The notes below the pieces were generated by a model that saw nothing but the letters and a program-made list of their open reading frames with translations, was not told the origin of the DNA and searched no databases. Made by a program: the position numbers and the translations under genes. DNA of 8,598 nucleotides. It comes from Candidatus Thorarchaeota archaeon SMTZ1-83 (lineage in GTDB: Archaea > Asgardarchaeota > Thorarchaeia > Thorarchaeales > Thorarchaeaceae). Shown here one piece after another: positions 6,517 through 8,598 of the stretch (positions within the stretch are counted from its first letter, which is position 1; each line of letters starts with the position of its first letter). The stretch spans positions 1 through 8,598 of the forward strand of contig LRSK01000157.1 in NCBI GenBank assembly GCA_001563325.1, given 5' to 3'.

Positions 6517-8018
6517 GAAGCCAACTCCTTCTCTCGCAGAAGATGATCAATCTCCTGAATTCGGCTTGTAATCCTCTTCCTCAAGGTCGCAACCCCGCGG
6601 GAGTCACTAGATTCCAAGGCGTCAACGAGGACCGCATTAGCATCTTTGAGTTGGCCATGATTCTGGTAGAACTCAGACTTGAGGAGTGCAGCGTACATTC
6701 TGATACCAGACAAGCCACGCTCTAATGCATGTGTTTCAAGCTTGGAGAGCCACTTTCCTGGAACAACAACTTTTGTTTTTTCTATTGATTGATTGTCAAT
6801 CAAAATCTCAACTCGAGCTAAATCAAGGAGCAGACGGTTCTTGGCCGTAACTTTTGGACGCCGTCCAGCAATTTCCCAAGCCTTTTCAAAAAGACCCAAG
6901 GCATCTAGTAGATTGCCCTTCTTCAACTCGACAACACCTGAAAAATGATAGTGGTTTTGCAAATGAATTTCCAAGCCAGATTTGATTGTCAATGAATGTG
7001 CAATTTCTAGAGTTTGTTCGGCTTCCTCTAATCTGTTTAGCAATGCCAATGCCCAAGCATTTACATTATACATTGTTGGAGTGTCAAGAGAACCGCAAGT
7101 TTCGAATCCTCTGTTGATCCATTCAAGAGCGTGTGGACCATCACCCAGTGTTGCGTAACTCCGAGCAAGTAGTATGAAAAGAGTGTCACTTGGAATTTGG
7201 GTAGCACGAATATTCATGCTTTCAAATTGACTTGAAATAGCCAGATCAAACTCACCTGTTGCTTCAAGCAGGATTGAATAATCGTTCAAAACTTCACCTA
7301 GAAGATACGGCACTTCCAAGTCCTGAACCAAGTCATAGAGATCTTCAAAAACCGGCGTTGCATTATGAACATCAAGAGCGCACAGGATGTTTCCCTCTTG
7401 GAGCATGTTCATGTACTTGTATAGCGAATCATCATACGATTCAGCAAGTTCTCTGCCTCCTCGAAGGTCGACAAGGGATCCCTTCATATCGCCCTCTCTC
7501 GCTTTTGCTAAGCCCTCGAATGCATAGATGAGGGATTCAAAGCATTTCAATTGAGGATTTGCATCAATCAATGTCTTTGCTTTCTCAAGTGGCTCCAACA
7601 GACCTTCCACATCACCAAACGGATGATGAAAGAACGCGTGAAGCAAGTGAAGCTCTGTTTTTATCCACTCCTCAGGAGAACCTTCGAGTGCCTTATCAAC
7701 TGAGCCAACGAGTGCGTCATGTTGCTGTAGTTGGTCCCTCTCCATGGACCCATGATAATAGCCCCAGGGTCTGATCCATGATATCTCATTGTATCTCTCT
7801 TGAATCAGTTTCATAGATTTTTCAGTTCTACACCACCAAGCCTGAACTGCGGCAATGTAGGCCAGTTTGATTGGGACGTCATTCGTTAGGACTACATCAC
7901 ACATCTTCTGTACAAAATCATAGTAGCTGCTCGATTCATCCATGAGGGAGTTCAAAATGGACTGTGCTTCATCATCGATGAACGGATAATACTTCGTAAT
8001 GGTCCCGAGTGGTTCCAC
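6513..8018 (-). CDS. Tetratricopeptide (TPR) repeat protein, intact copy of tandem pair
   Basis: A 501-residue, all-helical, acidic protein with no signal peptide or membrane segment, so probably cytosolic. The N-terminal 60 residues (GTITKYYPFIDDEAQ, ESSSYYDFVQ) form a conserved module shared with the downstream paralog, followed by an AWWCR motif near residue 60 and a WGYYHGS segment. From about residue 110 there are degenerate TPR helix pairs, for example LLEATGEFDLAISSQFES, YATLGDGPHALEWINRG, LALLNRLEEAEQTLEIAH, ELKKGNLLDALGLFEKAW and YQNHGQLKDANAVLVDAL, ending in a C-terminal helix LRKRITSRIQEIDHLL. TPR arrays bind other proteins; no catalytic residues are evident and the partner is unknown. 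The GTG at 8018 is chosen because it aligns with the paralog's ATG and has GGAGGG (8030-8035) 11 bases upstream; the frame is open 41 codons further, but that part does not match the paralog. Its TGA overlaps the start of the broken paralog, so the two form one operon. Confidence 0.85.
   Translation of the reverse strand: MEPLGTITKYYPFIDDEAQSILNSLMDESSSYYDFVQKMCDVVLTNDVPIKLAYIAAVQAWWCRTEKSMKLIQERYNEISWIRPWGYYHGSMERDQLQQHDALVGSVDKALEGSPEEWIKTELHLLHAFFHHPFGDVEGLLEPLEKAKTLIDANPQLKCFESLIYAFEGLAKAREGDMKGSLVDLRGGRELAESYDDSLYKYMNMLQEGNILCALDVHNATPVFEDLYDLVQDLEVPYLLGEVLNDYSILLEATGEFDLAISSQFESMNIRATQIPSDTLFILLARSYATLGDGPHALEWINRGFETCGSLDTPTMYNVNAWALALLNRLEEAEQTLEIAHSLTIKSGLEIHLQNHYHFSGVVELKKGNLLDALGLFEKAWEIAGRRPKVTAKNRLLLDLARVEILIDNQSIEKTKVVVPGKWLSKLETHALERGLSGIRMYAALLKSEFYQNHGQLKDANAVLVDALESSDSRGVATLRKRITSRIQEIDHLLREKELAS
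7921..8006 (-). repeat. 5' block of the intact TPR gene, 86 bp, near-identical to 6419-6504
   Basis: This is the partner of the block at 6419-6504, in the same orientation and 1502 bases away. Its position at the start of each gene makes recombination between the two possible; a crossover here would delete one gene and leave a joined in-frame copy. Confidence 0.95.
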
Positions 8019-8129
8019 CAGACTGCACTCCCTCCATGGATTACAGCAGGCCAAATGGTCTAGTGACTCTTTTAGAGCGACTAGAAGAGCTAGAGAAGTC
8101 GGGGGCGTTTGAGTTAGGAGGAGATAGAT
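8019..8129. promoter_or_regulatory. Divergent control region between TPR operon and lipoprotein gene
   Basis: These 111 bases separate two genes that point away from each other, so both promoters should lie here. The AT-rich element CTTTTAGAG, near 8067-8075, could serve as a TATA-like box on either strand, placing transcript starts near 8045 (minus) and 8097 (plus). The match is weak, and two overlapping promoters would imply mutual interference or joint control. Confidence 0.4.
8116..8123 (+). promoter_or_regulatory. Strong ribosome binding site of the lipoprotein gene
   Basis: AGGAGGAG ends six bases before the GTG at 8130. This decides the start: the nearby ATG at 8128 is followed directly by TGA, and an in-frame TAG at 8115-8117 rules out any longer form. 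Confidence 0.8.
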
Positions 8130-8598
8130 GTGAGGAAACACAAGAATAGACGTTCTATTTCTTTGCTGCTATTGATATCTGTTTGTTTCATAATTCTTCT
8201 GGGCTGTTCAGTTCCGGAAGCAACAAGAGATGCCACGACAATCGAATCCGCCAAAAATGAGTTCGTGCCTTCATATACACTGGGGACTCATGATATAGAT
8301 ATACTATACTACTCAGCCTTCATCTCTGATGACTATGACCACACTATTCTCGAACCTCTTTTTCCTGATCCTGGAGAATGGAAATTTGGACTTGGTTCGT
8401 CCGGGACCTCAATCAGCGTGTACACTGGTTTAATTACTAGAGATGGCCCATGCTATGTTTCTCCTAACCTAGAATATTCAAGAACAACTCATGGTTCGAC
8501 TCATTTTCAATTCGGTGTTTATGCAGGGGAATGGGATCAATTTTGGCCGTTCCCTTGGACTGAGGACTCCGCATCGGTATCGAGATACACATTTGCCG
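8130..8598 (+). CDS. Predicted secreted lipoprotein of unknown function, 3' end outside window
   Basis: The visible 156 residues begin with a classic lipoprotein signal: a basic start (RKHKNRR), a hydrophobic core (residues 10-24) and the lipobox LLGC with Cys26. The mature protein would start at that cysteine and be held outside the cell by lipid. The next residues (to about 45) look like a polar linker. From about residue 50 the chain is rich in aromatic residues, Gly, Ser and Thr, with alternating strands (DIDILYYSAFIS, GEWKFGLGSSG, FQFGVYAGEWDQFWPFPW), suggesting a beta-rich extracellular domain. I do not recognise a family. No stop is met before the window end, so length and C-terminal features are unknown. 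It is divergent from the TPR operon and may share control with it. The start is well supported by the ribosome site. Confidence 0.82.
   Translation, partial: MRKHKNRRSISLLLLISVCFIILLGCSVPEATRDATTIESAKNEFVPSYTLGTHDIDILYYSAFISDDYDHTILEPLFPDPGEWKFGLGSSGTSISVYTGLITRDGPCYVSPNLEYSRTTHGSTHFQFGVYAGEWDQFWPFPWTEDSASVSRYTFA

Noticed and set aside
8019..8141. 41-codon N-terminal extension of the intact TPR protein
   Set aside because: It does not align with the paralog, overlaps the divergent promoter region and the lipoprotein start, and the GTG at 8018 has a GGAGGG site.

Overview
The window looks like chromosomal DNA of an archaeon, most likely an Asgard archaeon of the Thorarchaeia type. Several genes seem to have a TATA-like box 35-45 bases before a short leader, GTG starts are common, and the gene content fits: LVIVD beta-propeller protein, GT4 glycosyltransferase, T. 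thermophilus-type UV endonuclease, small ribbon-helix-helix protein, long tetratricopeptide (TPR) proteins and a lipobox protein. The lineage call rests on remembered family resemblance, not on a marker gene, and is only moderately confident.

Left part (1-3140, minus strand): the 5' part of a membrane-anchored LVIVD-repeat protein (cut by the window edge), a 324-base gene-free spacer, then a 762-residue glycosyltransferase in which a GT-B fold of the GT4 type follows about 300 residues of helical, partly HEAT-like sequence.

Middle part (3141-5037, plus strand): a spacer with a G6/C6 hairpin and a TATA-like box, then uvsE (UV damage endonuclease). Its stop codon overlaps by four bases the start of what looks like a decayed small gene (one frameshift plus an in-frame TAG). 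A small ribbon-helix-helix protein with its own TATA-like box follows.

Right part (5063-8018, minus strand): two tandem paralogous genes for about 500-residue TPR proteins, joined by an ATGA stop/start overlap. The upstream copy is intact. The downstream copy has lost about 52 bases near its 3' end and is frameshifted. The first 86 bases shared by the two copies are almost identical although the rest has diverged strongly. A 111-base divergent region separates them from a plus-strand predicted lipoprotein cut by the right window edge.

I see no phage, transposon, CRISPR, rRNA or tRNA. I do not see a clearly new multi-gene system. The most interesting points are the homogenised 5' block and broken copy in the TPR pair, the decayed gene coupled to uvsE, the uvsE protein with isoleucine where the T. 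thermophilus enzyme has its carboxylated lysine, and the helical-domain/GT4 fusion.
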